From: PALSA-1006 sp036171275
GTDB lineage: Bacteria > Pseudomonadota > Gammaproteobacteria > Burkholderiales > Gallionellaceae
Direction of reading: 5' to 3'
NCBI GenBank assembly: GCA_036171275.1
Contig: JAVHQT010000042.1
Span: 33,699 to 97,698, forward strand
Length of the DNA stretch: 64,000 nucleotides
The translations under genes and the position numbers were made by a program. This document shows positions 26,781-35,472 of this stretch, in pieces (position 1 is the stretch's first letter; the number at the start of each line of letters is the position of its first letter). The notes beneath the pieces were generated by a model. That model did not search any database, was not told the origin of the DNA, and worked only from the letters and a program-made list of their open reading frames with translations.

Positions 26781-28643
26781 ATGAATGCTCATGCAGAATA
26801 TTTAGACTCGATTTTAAAACGTCACCAGCATAACCCTCATTCTTTACTGCAAATTTTGCGTGAAGCTCAAGAATTTTATGGCTACATTCATACGCAAGCC
26901 ATTGATTATATTGAAGAAAAGTTAGAAATTTCTCGTGCGCACATTGAAAGCGTCGCCAGTTTTTATTCGTTTTTGTATTTGCAGCCACAAGGCGAATATC
27001 GGGTGCTTTTTTCAGACAACATTACCGATCGAATGCTGGGAAATCAGCACTTGATGCAAAGCTTGTGTAACCAATTATGGATTGAAGTTGGTAAAATTTC
27101 CGAGGATGGTTTGGTGAGTGTTCGTCCTACTTCTTGCACGGGAATGTGCGATCAAGGGCCGGCGCTGTTGGTGAATAATCGAGCGATTAATCGGCTGACG
27201 CCCCAGCGCATCAATATGATTGCTGAATTGATTCGAGGGCGCGTGCCTTTAGCGGAATGGCCGGCAGATTTTTTCCAAATTGAAGATAATATTCGACGCA
27301 AAGATATTTTGTTGAACAGTCAATTTCAGGCGGGTTCGGCGTTGCAAGCCGCTTTTAATCGCGGCACGGCCGCCACTTCGCAAGCTTCAAAAAATCAAAT
27401 GTTTCCCTTGGTTGATCCTGACGCTTTAGACCGAGGCCCCGATGCAACCTTGGACGAAATTAAAATTTCTAAACTGCGTGGCCGTGGCGGCGCTGGTTTT
27501 TCCACGGGCATGAAATGGGAATTTTGTCGCAACGCCCTCGGCGATGCCCACTACGTGGTGTGCAATGCCGACGAAGGTGAGCCCGGTACGTTTAAAGACC
27601 GGGTTCTGCTGACGTCCTATGCTGATTTGGTATTTGAAGGCATGACTTTATGCGCTTACGTAATTGGTGCAGAAAAAGGTTTTCTATATTTGCGCGGCGA
27701 ATATCGTTTCTTGCTCGAACCCCTACAAGCGATTTTGCAACGTCGTCGTGCGGAAAATTTGCTTGGTTCTTCTATTTTGGGCATGGCGAAATTTGACTTC
27801 GACATTGAAATTCATCTGGGTGCAGGCGCTTATATTTGCGGCGAAGAATCGGCTTTAATTGAATCCTTAGAGGGTAAGCGCGGTACGCCGCGTAACCGTC
27901 CGCCTTTCCCTGTCACGACTGGCTATCTCAATCAACCGACTGTCGTGAGTAACGTAGAAACCTTTGCCTCTGCGACCTTGGTTGCATTGCATGGTGGTGC
28001 TTGGTACGCCAACATTGGCACTGAAAATTCAAGTGGTAGCAAGCTGTTTTCGGTATCGGGAGATTGCGAGCGTCCGGGCATTTACGAATATGCATTTGGC
28101 GTCACAGTCGCACAAGTTTTAGCAGATTGTGGCGCCAAAGACACACAAGCCGTGCAAATTAGCGGCCCCTCGGGAACGTGTGTTACCGCCCAAGAATTTG
28201 GGCGAAAAATTGATTTCGATGATATTCCCACCGCAGGCGCATTTATGGTGTTTGATCAAAGCCGTGATATGTTTGAGGTGGCGCGAAATTTTGTGCATTT
28301 CTTTGCGCATGAAAGCTGTGGTTTTTGTACGCCGTGTCGAGTTGGCACGTCCTTGCTGTCTAATTTAATGGATAAACTCGCACAAGGCAAAGGCTCTCCT
28401 TATGATTTAACCGAAATTCAAAAGCTCGATTTGTTACTGCAATCGATGAGTCATTGTGGCTTAGGGCGTACCGCCTGCAACCCCATATTGAATACCTTGG
28501 CAAAATTCCGCCCCGCTTATGAACGGCGAATGTTGCACCAAGAATATGTTCCCGCATTTGATTTAGACCAGGCTTTATTTCAAGCAAGGCGTATGACGGG
28601 TCGCGAGGATGCAGGTGCACATTTGGAGAATGCAAATGAGTGA
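26781..28643 (+). CDS. hoxF: NAD-reducing hydrogenase diaphorase subunit HoxF
   Basis: A 620-residue fusion of a NuoE-like N-terminal domain (with the [2Fe-2S] pattern around TSCTGMCDQGPA) and a NuoF-like domain. The latter has the FMN/NAD block RGRGGAGFSTGMKW, CNADEGEPGTFKDR, GAGAYICGEESALIESLEG and the [4Fe-4S] ligands ESCGFCTPCRVGT. It oxidises NADH or reduces NAD+ with electrons from HoxU. I choose the ATG at 26781; the frame is open 24 codons upstream but lacks a better ribosome site. It is the first gene of hoxFUYH. Confidence 0.94.
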   Translation: MNAHAEYLDSILKRHQHNPHSLLQILREAQEFYGYIHTQAIDYIEEKLEISRAHIESVASFYSFLYLQPQGEYRVLFSDNITDRMLGNQHLMQSLCNQLWIEVGKISEDGLVSVRPTSCTGMCDQGPALLVNNRAINRLTPQRINMIAELIRGRVPLAEWPADFFQIEDNIRRKDILLNSQFQAGSALQAAFNRGTAATSQASKNQMFPLVDPDALDRGPDATLDEIKISKLRGRGGAGFSTGMKWEFCRNALGDAHYVVCNADEGEPGTFKDRVLLTSYADLVFEGMTLCAYVIGAEKGFLYLRGEYRFLLEPLQAILQRRRAENLLGSSILGMAKFDFDIEIHLGAGAYICGEESALIESLEGKRGTPRNRPPFPVTTGYLNQPTVVSNVETFASATLVALHGGAWYANIGTENSSGSKLFSVSGDCERPGIYEYAFGVTVAQVLADCGAKDTQAVQISGPSGTCVTAQEFGRKIDFDDIPTAGAFMVFDQSRDMFEVARNFVHFFAHESCGFCTPCRVGTSLLSNLMDKLAQGKGSPYDLTEIQKLDLLLQSMSHCGLGRTACNPILNTLAKFRPAYERRMLHQEYVPAFDLDQALFQARRMTGREDAGAHLENANE

Positions 28644-29361
28644 AACAAAATCATTTACCTTGGACGGAAAGACCATTCCATTTTCCGAGGGTCAGACGAT
28701 TATCCAAGCGGCGATTGCGGCAGGCGAATATATTCCTCATCTGTGCTATCACCCTGAATTTAAGCCGCATGGTTCGTGCAAACTATGCACTGTAAAGGTC
28801 AAAGGTCGCCAAGTCGCCTCATGCACCGAAAAACCGCAGTCAAATATGGTGGTTGAAAGTAACACGCCAGCACTCAATGACGAACGTCGTTCCTTGCTGC
28901 AAATGTTGTTTGTGGAAGGCAATCATTTTTGTCCTTCTTGTGAAAAAAGTGGCGACTGTCAGCTGCAAGCCACGGCGTACCAGCTCAATATGATGACGCC
29001 ACACTATGATCATTTTTATCCAAGTCGCCCCCTAGACGCTTCACATCCTGAGTATTTGCTCGATTTTAATCGTTGCATTTTGTGTTCAATTTGTGTCAGT
29101 GCCAGTCGCGAAGTCGATGGTAAAAATATCTTTGCTTTGGCAGGCAGAGGCATTAAAAGCCACTTGATTGTCAATTCAAAATCGGGTGAATTAGCCGATA
29201 GCGATTTTTCAGCTGAAGACAAAGCCGCGCACGTTTGCCCAGTGGGTGTCATCTTGAAAAAACGGGTTGGTTTTGCTGTGCCGATTGGGCAGCGCAGCTT
29301 TGATTTACAACCGATTGGTGCAGCCGCGCATCCTGTTTCCAAAGGAGAACAAAATGAGTGA
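28636..29361 (+). CDS. hoxU: NAD-reducing hydrogenase subunit HoxU
   Basis: A 241-residue electron-transfer subunit related to the N-terminus of NuoG. A [2Fe-2S] ferredoxin domain (CYHPEFKPHGSCKLCTVKV) is followed by the His-Cys cluster region (FCPSCEKSGDCQLQ) and a [4Fe-4S] pair (CILCSICV). The ATG at 28636 is seven nt behind GGAG and overlaps the hoxF stop by 8 nt. The 3' end overlaps hoxY by 8 nt. Confidence 0.94.
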   Translation: MSETKSFTLDGKTIPFSEGQTIIQAAIAAGEYIPHLCYHPEFKPHGSCKLCTVKVKGRQVASCTEKPQSNMVVESNTPALNDERRSLLQMLFVEGNHFCPSCEKSGDCQLQATAYQLNMMTPHYDHFYPSRPLDASHPEYLLDFNRCILCSICVSASREVDGKNIFALAGRGIKSHLIVNSKSGELADSDFSAEDKAAHVCPVGVILKKRVGFAVPIGQRSFDLQPIGAAAHPVSKGEQNE

Positions 29362-29902
29362 AGCGGTGAAAAAATTGAAAGTAGCCACTGTTTCACTGGC
29401 AGGCTGTTTTGGTTGCCATATGTCTTTTTTAGATATTGATGAACGCTTATTAGATTTGGTGCAACTGATTGAGTTTGATCGTTCCCCTCTCACCGATATT
29501 AAACATTGTGGCGTGTGCGACATTGGCATTATCGAAGGAGGATTGTGTAACGCAGAAAATGTTCACGTGTTACGCGAATTTCGCCAAAGCTGTAAGGTGT
29601 TGATTGCATTAGGTTCTTGCGCCATTAATGGCGGACTGCCTGCACAACGCAATCACTTGCCGCTGTCGGTGGTATTGGAAGAGGTTTATCACGCGCAACA
29701 TGGTATTTCGAATGGCTTTATTCCGAACGATCCTGAAATACCACTCCCTTTAGATAAAGTTCACCCGTTGCACGAAGTGGTCAAAATTGATTATTTTATT
29801 CCGGGCTGTCCGCCTTCTGGGGATGCGATTTGGAAAGTGCTCACTGATTTGTTGGCTGGACGCGAACCTGAATTAGGCCACGGCTTACTGCATTACGACT
29901 GA
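29354..29902 (+). CDS. hoxY: NAD-reducing hydrogenase small subunit HoxY
   Basis: The small [NiFe] hydrogenase subunit (182 residues), which holds the proximal iron-sulfur cluster. Ligands are visible in LAGCFGCHMS, GSCAINGG and PGCPPSGDAIW. It is short and lacks a Tat signal, as expected for the cytoplasmic group 3d enzyme. The ATG at 29354 follows AAAGGAG directly. Confidence 0.94.
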   Translation: MSEAVKKLKVATVSLAGCFGCHMSFLDIDERLLDLVQLIEFDRSPLTDIKHCGVCDIGIIEGGLCNAENVHVLREFRQSCKVLIALGSCAINGGLPAQRNHLPLSVVLEEVYHAQHGISNGFIPNDPEIPLPLDKVHPLHEVVKIDYFIPGCPPSGDAIWKVLTDLLAGREPELGHGLLHYD

Positions 29903-29911
29903 AAGAAAATA

Positions 29912-31408
29912 ATGATGATAAACTCACTAGAAACCGCCACTCATCCAGAAAATTTACGTCGCGTCGCCATTGACCCTGTGTCGCGAGTCGAAGGTCACGG
30001 CAAAGTCACTATTTTATTAGACGACCAAAATAAAGTGCATCAAGTGCGCTTGCACATTGTTGAGTTTCGCGGGTTTGAAAAATTTATTCAGGGACGCCCC
30101 TACTGGGAAGTGCCAGTCATGGTGCAGCGATTGTGCGGCATTTGTCCGGTGAGTCATCAGTTAGCTGCGAGCAAGGCATTGGATGCCATTGTGGGCGCGA
30201 AGCACGTCACACCGACCGCTGAAAAAATTCGCCGATTGATGCATTACGGTCAAATGTTGCAATCTCATGCGCTGCATTTTTTTCACCTGTGTTCGCCCGA
30301 TTTGCTGTTTGGTTTTGATAGCGAAATGGCAAAACGTAACATTGTGGGCGTAGCAGAAAAATATCCTGAAATCGCAAAACAAGGCATTTTATTGCGTAAA
30401 TTTGGACAAGAGGTGATTCGACATACCGCCGGAAAACGTATTCATGGTACGGGCGCGGTGCCTGGCGGTGTCAATAAATCCTTGACGATTGTTGAGCGGG
30501 ATTTGCTGTTAAAAGACGTCTATCAAATGGTAGCCTGGAGTCGCGATGCAGTCCGCTTGGTGAAAGAAATGCACCTCCAAAATCCGGATTTATATAATAA
30601 CTTTGGGGCATTTGAGTCTAGCATGATGTCCTTAGTCGGTTTTGATGGCGGACTCGATTTGTATCATGGCCAACTCCGTGGGCGCGATGCTAGCGGCAAA
30701 CTCTTGTTTGATAAAGTTGATTATTGTGATTACACCGATTTGATTTCTGAAGAAGTCAAAAATTGGAGTTATATGAAATTCCCCTTTCTGAATTCCTTAG
30801 GCGCAGAAAAGGGGTGGTATCGCGTTGGCCCATTATCACGTATTCAAAATTGTGATTTTATTTCCACTCCGTTAGCGGAAATTGAACGGCGTGAATTGAT
30901 CGCTTACGGTGGTGCAACTCCTTTGCACGCGCCGCTCGCCTATCATTGGGCACGGATGATTGAAATGTTGCACTCTGCTGAAATGATAAAAGATTTGCTG
31001 CACGATGACGACATTCTTGGCAGCGATTTAATGGTTACCGGTGAGCGCGGTCACGAAGGGGTTGGCGTGATTGAAGCACCACGCGGCACGTTAATTCATC
31101 ATTATCGCGTTGATGAAAACGACTTAATTACCATGTGCAACCTGATTGTTTCAACCACCCACAACAATCAAGCAATGAACGAAGCCGTGCGCAAAGTGGC
31201 GCAACAATATCTGCATGGGCATGAAATTACCGAAGGATTGCTGAACCATATCGAAGTGGCTATTCGTGCTTTTGATCCCTGCCTGTCTTGCGCCACCCAC
31301 GCTTTGGGTAAAATGCCATTGGAAATTGAATTACTCAATACCGCTGGCGAACGCGTATCAAGCTTATCGCGCAGTAGCGAAGGCGTGCTTGGCGTTTCGC
31401 TGTCGTAA
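29912..31408 (+). CDS. hoxH: NAD-reducing hydrogenase large subunit HoxH
   Basis: The catalytic [NiFe] subunit (498 residues). Both Ni-ligand pairs are intact: RLCGICPVSH near the N-terminus and DPCLSCATH near the C-terminus. About 34 residues follow the last His; this tail is normally removed by a HoxW-type protease, which is not found in the window. Two ATG codons (29912, 29915) are possible starts. With hoxF, hoxU and hoxY it forms a complete soluble, bidirectional group 3d hydrogenase. Confidence 0.95.
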   Translation: MMINSLETATHPENLRRVAIDPVSRVEGHGKVTILLDDQNKVHQVRLHIVEFRGFEKFIQGRPYWEVPVMVQRLCGICPVSHQLAASKALDAIVGAKHVTPTAEKIRRLMHYGQMLQSHALHFFHLCSPDLLFGFDSEMAKRNIVGVAEKYPEIAKQGILLRKFGQEVIRHTAGKRIHGTGAVPGGVNKSLTIVERDLLLKDVYQMVAWSRDAVRLVKEMHLQNPDLYNNFGAFESSMMSLVGFDGGLDLYHGQLRGRDASGKLLFDKVDYCDYTDLISEEVKNWSYMKFPFLNSLGAEKGWYRVGPLSRIQNCDFISTPLAEIERRELIAYGGATPLHAPLAYHWARMIEMLHSAEMIKDLLHDDDILGSDLMVTGERGHEGVGVIEAPRGTLIHHYRVDENDLITMCNLIVSTTHNNQAMNEAVRKVAQQYLHGHEITEGLLNHIEVAIRAFDPCLSCATHALGKMPLEIELLNTAGERVSSLSRSSEGVLGVSLS

Positions 31409-31460
31409 TTTAATCATATTAATTCGGCATCAATGATCCGCGACAGGCGATGCAAGCAAG

Positions 31461-31483
31461 TTCCTCCCCTTGAAGGGGAGGAA
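31461..31483. repeat. palindrome family CCTCCCCTTGAAGGGGAGG
   Basis: A perfect 11-bp inverted repeat with one central base lies in the gap between the convergent hoxH and bioH. Similar palindromes are at 36808-36828 and 36880-36900, inside the retroelement. There is no T run on either side, so it is not an obvious terminator. Confidence 0.7.
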
Positions 31484-31521
31484 GCAATCCAGTCTGTACA
31501 TTCACGAAAAATCGTACCGGA

Positions 31522-32448
31522 TCAATAGAACTCAGCTAAGTTAACCTCTAAAAGCCGCCGCACTGCATGGATGAATTCCGCAGGGTGGGATAAAAATGGG
31601 GCATGGCTTGCGCCTGAAATGGTGTGCAATCGAGCGTTGGGTAAGGTACTGGCTAAATACTGGGAGGCGGCGGGCGGAGTGAGTTTGTCGCGTTCGCCCG
31701 ACAATACTAACGTGGGCTGAGTTATTTGTGGCAATTCAGGGCGCAAATCCACGTCGCGCAACATGGCTAAGCCGCTATGCAAAGCACTCAAATTAGCTTC
31801 GCCTCGACTAAATAATTGTGCGCGCAAGCTGAGCAATAAAGCCCTTTCGTTGTCGCAGCCGCGCAGTTGTAAGGCGAGAAAGCGACGCAAAGTCGCGGCG
31901 TGATTTTGGCTTAAATCGGCGGCAAATTGTTGCAGTAACTCGCTAGACATGCCGTGCGCCCAATCTTCGCGCTGCCGAAAACAGGGTGTCGTGGCGACCA
32001 AAATTAAGCGTTGCACGTGTTGCGGATAGCGTTGCGCCCAGCGCAGGGCAATTTGTCCGCCTAGCGACCATCCGCAGACCGTGATCGTGTGTGGAAACTG
32101 CGCGGCGAGTTGTGCGACAAGGTTATCTAATGCCAATAATCCGTTCTCTCTGAGCTGGGTTAATGGTTGTTCATGGTTCGACAAACTGAGCGTGCGCTGT
32201 TGGGGTGAATGCCCCGTACAGCCACGGCCTACTTCTTGCGAGTGCACCACGAACGGATTTTTGTCTTCAGATTCCGATATTGCGTCATTCAGCGTCGAAT
32301 AACCATAGCCAGGCAAGTCTATGCTAACTACTTGATTATATTGAGATAATTTTTCTGCTACTTCACGCCAAATGCCGCCGTGCCAGCCCCAGCCGTGGAG
32401 CAAAATGAGTGGTTCGCCGCTGCCTTGAATTTCAACGTACAAGCTCAT
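31522..32448 (-). CDS. bioH: pimeloyl-ACP methyl ester esterase BioH, with repeat-derived insertion
   Basis: An alpha/beta hydrolase that releases pimeloyl-ACP from its methyl ester in biotin synthesis. The oxyanion HGWGW, the nucleophile Ser128 in GWSLGG, the Asp in SGERDKLTP and the His in GASHAPFL form a complete triad. At 308 residues it is about 50 longer than E. coli BioH. The surplus lies at about residues 53-103, between DLPGYGYS and the helix before the nucleophile, and is mostly a translated REP-like repeat (32169-32260). ATG 32448 follows GAGG; it overlaps bioF by 17 nt. Confidence 0.87.
   Translation of the reverse strand: MSLYVEIQGSGEPLILLHGWGWHGGIWREVAEKLSQYNQVVSIDLPGYGYSTLNDAISESEDKNPFVVHSQEVGRGCTGHSPQQRTLSLSNHEQPLTQLRENGLLALDNLVAQLAAQFPHTITVCGWSLGGQIALRWAQRYPQHVQRLILVATTPCFRQREDWAHGMSSELLQQFAADLSQNHAATLRRFLALQLRGCDNERALLLSLRAQLFSRGEANLSALHSGLAMLRDVDLRPELPQITQPTLVLSGERDKLTPPAASQYLASTLPNARLHTISGASHAPFLSHPAEFIHAVRRLLEVNLAEFY
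32169..32260. repeat. REP-like repeat inside bioH
   Basis: GTTCATGGTTCGACAAACTGAG at the left and CACCACGAACGGATT at the right match the two ends of the interspersed repeat at 17826-17885 and 39570-39605. Between them lies about 55 nt of other sequence with a GGGGTGAATGCCCC hairpin. The whole element keeps the bioH frame open. Confidence 0.8.
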
Positions 32449-33586
32449 GCAGTGCCTCAATCAATTGTTCAACTTGCGCTAAGGTGTGTGCCGCCGACAA
32501 CGTAATGCGCAAGCGCGCGGTGTTATGCGGCACGGTGGGCGGACGAATCGCCGTCACCCAAATACCGCGTTCGCGGAGCGCGGCGCTCAAGTCCAAAGCT
32601 TGCTGCGCGTCGCCAATCAGCAGCGGTTGAATCGCGGTGGAGGAGGGCATCAGTGTCCAAGGCAAATCGGCCAGTCCAGCACGTAAACGGCAAATTAGCG
32701 TGTGCAAATGGGCACGGGCGGGGTTGGCTTCTGCAATTAGTTGCACGCTTTTTGACAAGGCAACAGCGAACGCGGGCGGTGCGGCGGTAGTGTAAATATA
32801 GCTGTGGGCTTGGTTGATTAAGGTGTTGATGACCACATTTTCTGCCGCGACAAATGCGCCCGCAACGCCGGCTGCTTTGCCCAACGTGGCCATGTAAATG
32901 ATCCGTGGCGAGTCCAAACCAAAATGCGCCAGTGAGCCACGCCCCTGTTCGCCCAATACCCCAAAACCGTGCGCATCATCCACGTATAACCACGCGTCAT
33001 GGCGTTCACATAAATCCAGCAGGTGCGGTAAAGGGGCTAAATCGCCGTCCATGCTGAAGACCGCGTCGCTGAGAATCAGCTTGCGTCCGTGTGGTGTGGC
33101 CGCCAACTGTTGCGCCAACTGCGCCAAGTCACCGTGACGAAAACGCTTCACCGTTGCCCGCGACAAGCGCATGGCATCGTTCAGTGAAGCGTGATTGAGT
33201 TTATCGGCGAAGACAAAATCATCTTTATCGAGCAGCGCTTGCACCACACCCAGATTGGCGTGATAACCGGTGGAAAATAAAAGCGCAGCAGGTTTACCAA
33301 TAAAATCAGCGAGTTGCACTTCAAGTTGTTCATGCGGCGCAAAATGTCCATTCACCAAATGCGCCGAGCCGGCACCGACACCCCAGGCTGCCACACCTGC
33401 TTGACTGGCAGAAATTAACGCCGAATGGTTTGCCAGCCCCAAATAATCGTTGCTACAAAAAGCCAAATAGGCATGACCGTCGACCACAATGTGCGGTGTT
33501 TGCGGGCTAGATAACGTGCGCCGACTGCGCAACAAACCGTGCGCGGCGCGCGTATTGAGTTGCTGTTGGAGTGTTGTAAAAGGCAT
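32432..33586 (-). CDS. bioF: 8-amino-7-oxononanoate synthase
   Basis: A PLP enzyme that joins pimeloyl-ACP and alanine in biotin synthesis. The motifs FCSNDYLGLANH, SDAVFSMDGDLAPL, VDDAHGFGVLG and the PLP lysine block TLGKAAGVAGAF are present. The ATG at 33586 shares its A with the stop of the upstream membrane methyltransferase, so translation is coupled; a TTG at 33601 is a weaker option. bioH follows, overlapping, but no bioC, bioD or bioB is seen. Confidence 0.95.
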   Translation of the reverse strand: MPFTTLQQQLNTRAAHGLLRSRRTLSSPQTPHIVVDGHAYLAFCSNDYLGLANHSALISASQAGVAAWGVGAGSAHLVNGHFAPHEQLEVQLADFIGKPAALLFSTGYHANLGVVQALLDKDDFVFADKLNHASLNDAMRLSRATVKRFRHGDLAQLAQQLAATPHGRKLILSDAVFSMDGDLAPLPHLLDLCERHDAWLYVDDAHGFGVLGEQGRGSLAHFGLDSPRIIYMATLGKAAGVAGAFVAAENVVINTLINQAHSYIYTTAAPPAFAVALSKSVQLIAEANPARAHLHTLICRLRAGLADLPWTLMPSSTAIQPLLIGDAQQALDLSAALRERGIWVTAIRPPTVPHNTARLRITLSAAHTLAQVEQLIEALHELVR

Positions 33587-34377
33587 TAAATCATTCGCCA
33601 AATAAGTAACGTTGAGTGATGTAAATCGTCAATTTCAATTTTTTGATGCGGTTGCTGATCGGGTACATTGAAGGTGCTGCTTATAAATAAGCTGCCGGGT
33701 TGCATTTCTTTTTGGGCTTTCAGCCATAATTTTTCCATGGGGACTGGGGAAAGATAAGCGAAAACTACGTTGTATTGCCCTAAATCATCGTTCCAAAAGC
33801 TAGCCCAGCGCACGCGGCAATTGCGGTGGGCGCGCAGTCTTAACCAACTCCAAAAACACGGCAATGGCGCGGATTCAATGCCAACGTAATGACCGTCAGG
33901 TCGTGCTTTGGCAAGGTAAGCGAGTACGCCGCCTAAACCTGAACCAAGATCAACAAAATGGAGCGGTGCGGGTTCGGGTGGCAATAAAGTGAGTAATGCG
34001 TGCCAGACTTTTACGCTGGAAAGATACAAAGGCACTTGGGTGCGGAAGGTGCTCCAATAAATGGTGAGCAACGCTAAAAAAGCGAATAAAAACCAAGTCG
34101 GGGAGAAATCCAGCCTGAGCGCCCAACTCAGTAGCGGTAAAAATACAAATTGAATGAGCAACCACCAACTTGCCAGCCCTGCAAAGTAACTGAGCGCGCT
34201 GGCTAAGCCGCCGCAAATTAAGGTCAAAACGGTGAGATTCAGCCACGGACTATCCGTTGTGAATGCGCCTGCAATTATCCACGTGCCGCAGAGTGCGACA
34301 ATTTGCAGCAGCAGGGCGATGACTGGCGGCGGCAGATGGCTAAAGAGACGTTCTAAAAATTGAATTTTCGTCGCCAT
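33586..34377 (-). CDS. membrane-anchored SAM-dependent methyltransferase, putative
   Basis: A 263-residue protein. The first 130 residues hold about four membrane segments. A Rossmann-type methyltransferase follows, with the AdoMet loop VDLGSGLGGVLAYLA near residue 145 and YVGIESAPLP as the next strand. The later blocks NDDLGQYNVVFAYLSP recall the FAM173/ATPSc lysine-methyltransferase group, but this is only a resemblance. It is fused in translation to bioF (TAATG). bioC, a soluble methyltransferase, is absent here, so a role in biotin synthesis is conceivable but unproven. Confidence 0.7.
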   Translation of the reverse strand: MATKIQFLERLFSHLPPPVIALLLQIVALCGTWIIAGAFTTDSPWLNLTVLTLICGGLASALSYFAGLASWWLLIQFVFLPLLSWALRLDFSPTWFLFAFLALLTIYWSTFRTQVPLYLSSVKVWHALLTLLPPEPAPLHFVDLGSGLGGVLAYLAKARPDGHYVGIESAPLPCFWSWLRLRAHRNCRVRWASFWNDDLGQYNVVFAYLSPVPMEKLWLKAQKEMQPGSLFISSTFNVPDQQPHQKIEIDDLHHSTLLIWRMI

Positions 34378-34484
34378 GCTGTGTTACTCATAAAAAAATA
34401 TCCTTACATATCATATACATATGCGCGTCAAATTTATTTATTCGCGCCTTGCCTTGCTTAGAAAATTGAATTTTTAGAAAGTCG

Positions 34485-35186
34485 CTAAACACGATATTCC
34501 TGTACGCGATAAAAGCCGCCAAAAATCAAGGTCTCACTCTTTAAAAAAAGTTGTTTATTTTCAGATAGTTGCGATAGTTGTGCGTGTAAATCACTGTGCC
34601 AAAAATCATGTAAAAAAGGTTCGAGTTTTTCCAGTGTCCAGCGCCAAGGCGCAAAACGTTGCATCCAGTGTTGGCGATGATTTTGCGCGTATTCGGCAAT
34701 CAGCAAAGTGCCGCCCGGCTTTAGTACGCGCAAAGCTTCGCGTAAAGTTCGCTCACGTGCCGCTACCGGCAGCTCGTGTAGCAGGAAAAAAATCACCAAC
34801 GTGTCAAAGCTGTGATCGGCATAGGCAAGCGCTTCAGCATTCATGCGCGCTAAGTCGGCGTGGCGCGAAACGGCGTTTAGTTTGTGCTGCGCCGAACGGA
34901 GTTGTATCTGCGCCACGTCCATGACGTGTAATGCTGTGGTGTTGGCGGCGCAGGCCAAAGTGGGCGTAATTGCGCCGTAAGCGCAGGTGAGCTGCAAGGT
35001 GCGTCCGGGCGGCAGCGCGCTGTAACGGCGCATGACTTCGTCTAATATGCGTCGATATTGACCGAATAAAATCAGGTCAATCAGCCAGTCGTGATCGAAA
35101 AGCCAAACACCACGCGGCGACAAATACGCCCACCAATAATGCCGCGCCAGATAGTCAGGCGCGCCTGACAAATAGCGTTGCCACAT
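34485..35186 (-). CDS. rquA: rhodoquinone biosynthesis protein RquA
   Basis: A 233-residue methyltransferase-like protein of the RquA type, which converts ubiquinone to rhodoquinone. The N-terminus PDYLARHYWWAYLSPRGVWLF and DLILFGQYRR are very close to RquA as I recall it. The AdoMet motif is not canonical but reads LQLTCAYGAITP, as in RquA. FFLLHELP and EALRVLKPGG follow. ATG 35186 is used; a GTG at 35213 would add nine residues. Rhodoquinone supports fumarate reduction under low oxygen. It lies just downstream of the retroelement. Confidence 0.82.
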   Translation of the reverse strand: MWQRYLSGAPDYLARHYWWAYLSPRGVWLFDHDWLIDLILFGQYRRILDEVMRRYSALPPGRTLQLTCAYGAITPTLACAANTTALHVMDVAQIQLRSAQHKLNAVSRHADLARMNAEALAYADHSFDTLVIFFLLHELPVAARERTLREALRVLKPGGTLLIAEYAQNHRQHWMQRFAPWRWTLEKLEPFLHDFWHSDLHAQLSQLSENKQLFLKSETLIFGGFYRVQEYRV

Positions 35187-35372
35187 TAGCGAATCACCGC
35201 CACGGTTAAACACAGATTGCCACGGATAAAATGGCTCAATACTAAAATATGAAAATTTAAATCATTCATTTGGACGGTTTTAACTCTGAAGTGAAATTTC
35301 GGTAAGCGATTTTAGCTGGCAAACTGCACCAGCCACAACATAAACAGGTACAGTTTCGCGCTCCGCCTCGTC

Positions 35373-35392
35373 ATTCCGGCGAAGGCCGGAAT
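35373..35392. repeat. short palindrome ATTCCGGC-GAAG-GCCGGAAT
   Basis: A perfect 8-bp stem with a GAAG loop, of the CGTCATTCCGGC type found repeated in many bacterial genomes. It lies between rquA and the end of the retroelement transcript. No second copy was noticed in this window. Confidence 0.6.
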
Positions 35393-35409
35393 TCAGCACT
35401 TTTGTTGCA

Positions 35410-35460
35410 AAACAAAAAACCCGCCTTTATTCCAACCGAAGTCAGCAAAACAAAGGCGGG
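35410..35460 (-). terminator. intrinsic terminator after the retroelement template repeat
   Basis: On the minus strand CCCGCCTTT (35452-35460) pairs with AAAGGCGGG (35420-35428) and is followed by TTTTTTGTTTTG. It lies 13 nt after the RT stop and about 90 nt after the template repeat. It would end the transcript carrying the target, avd, RT and template. Confidence 0.8.
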
Positions 35461-35472
35461 GTGCTGCACTCA

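Noticed and set aside
31461..31483. Intrinsic terminator for hoxH
   Set aside because: The palindrome is strong, but it has a one-base centre and no T run on either strand; it belongs to a repeat family.
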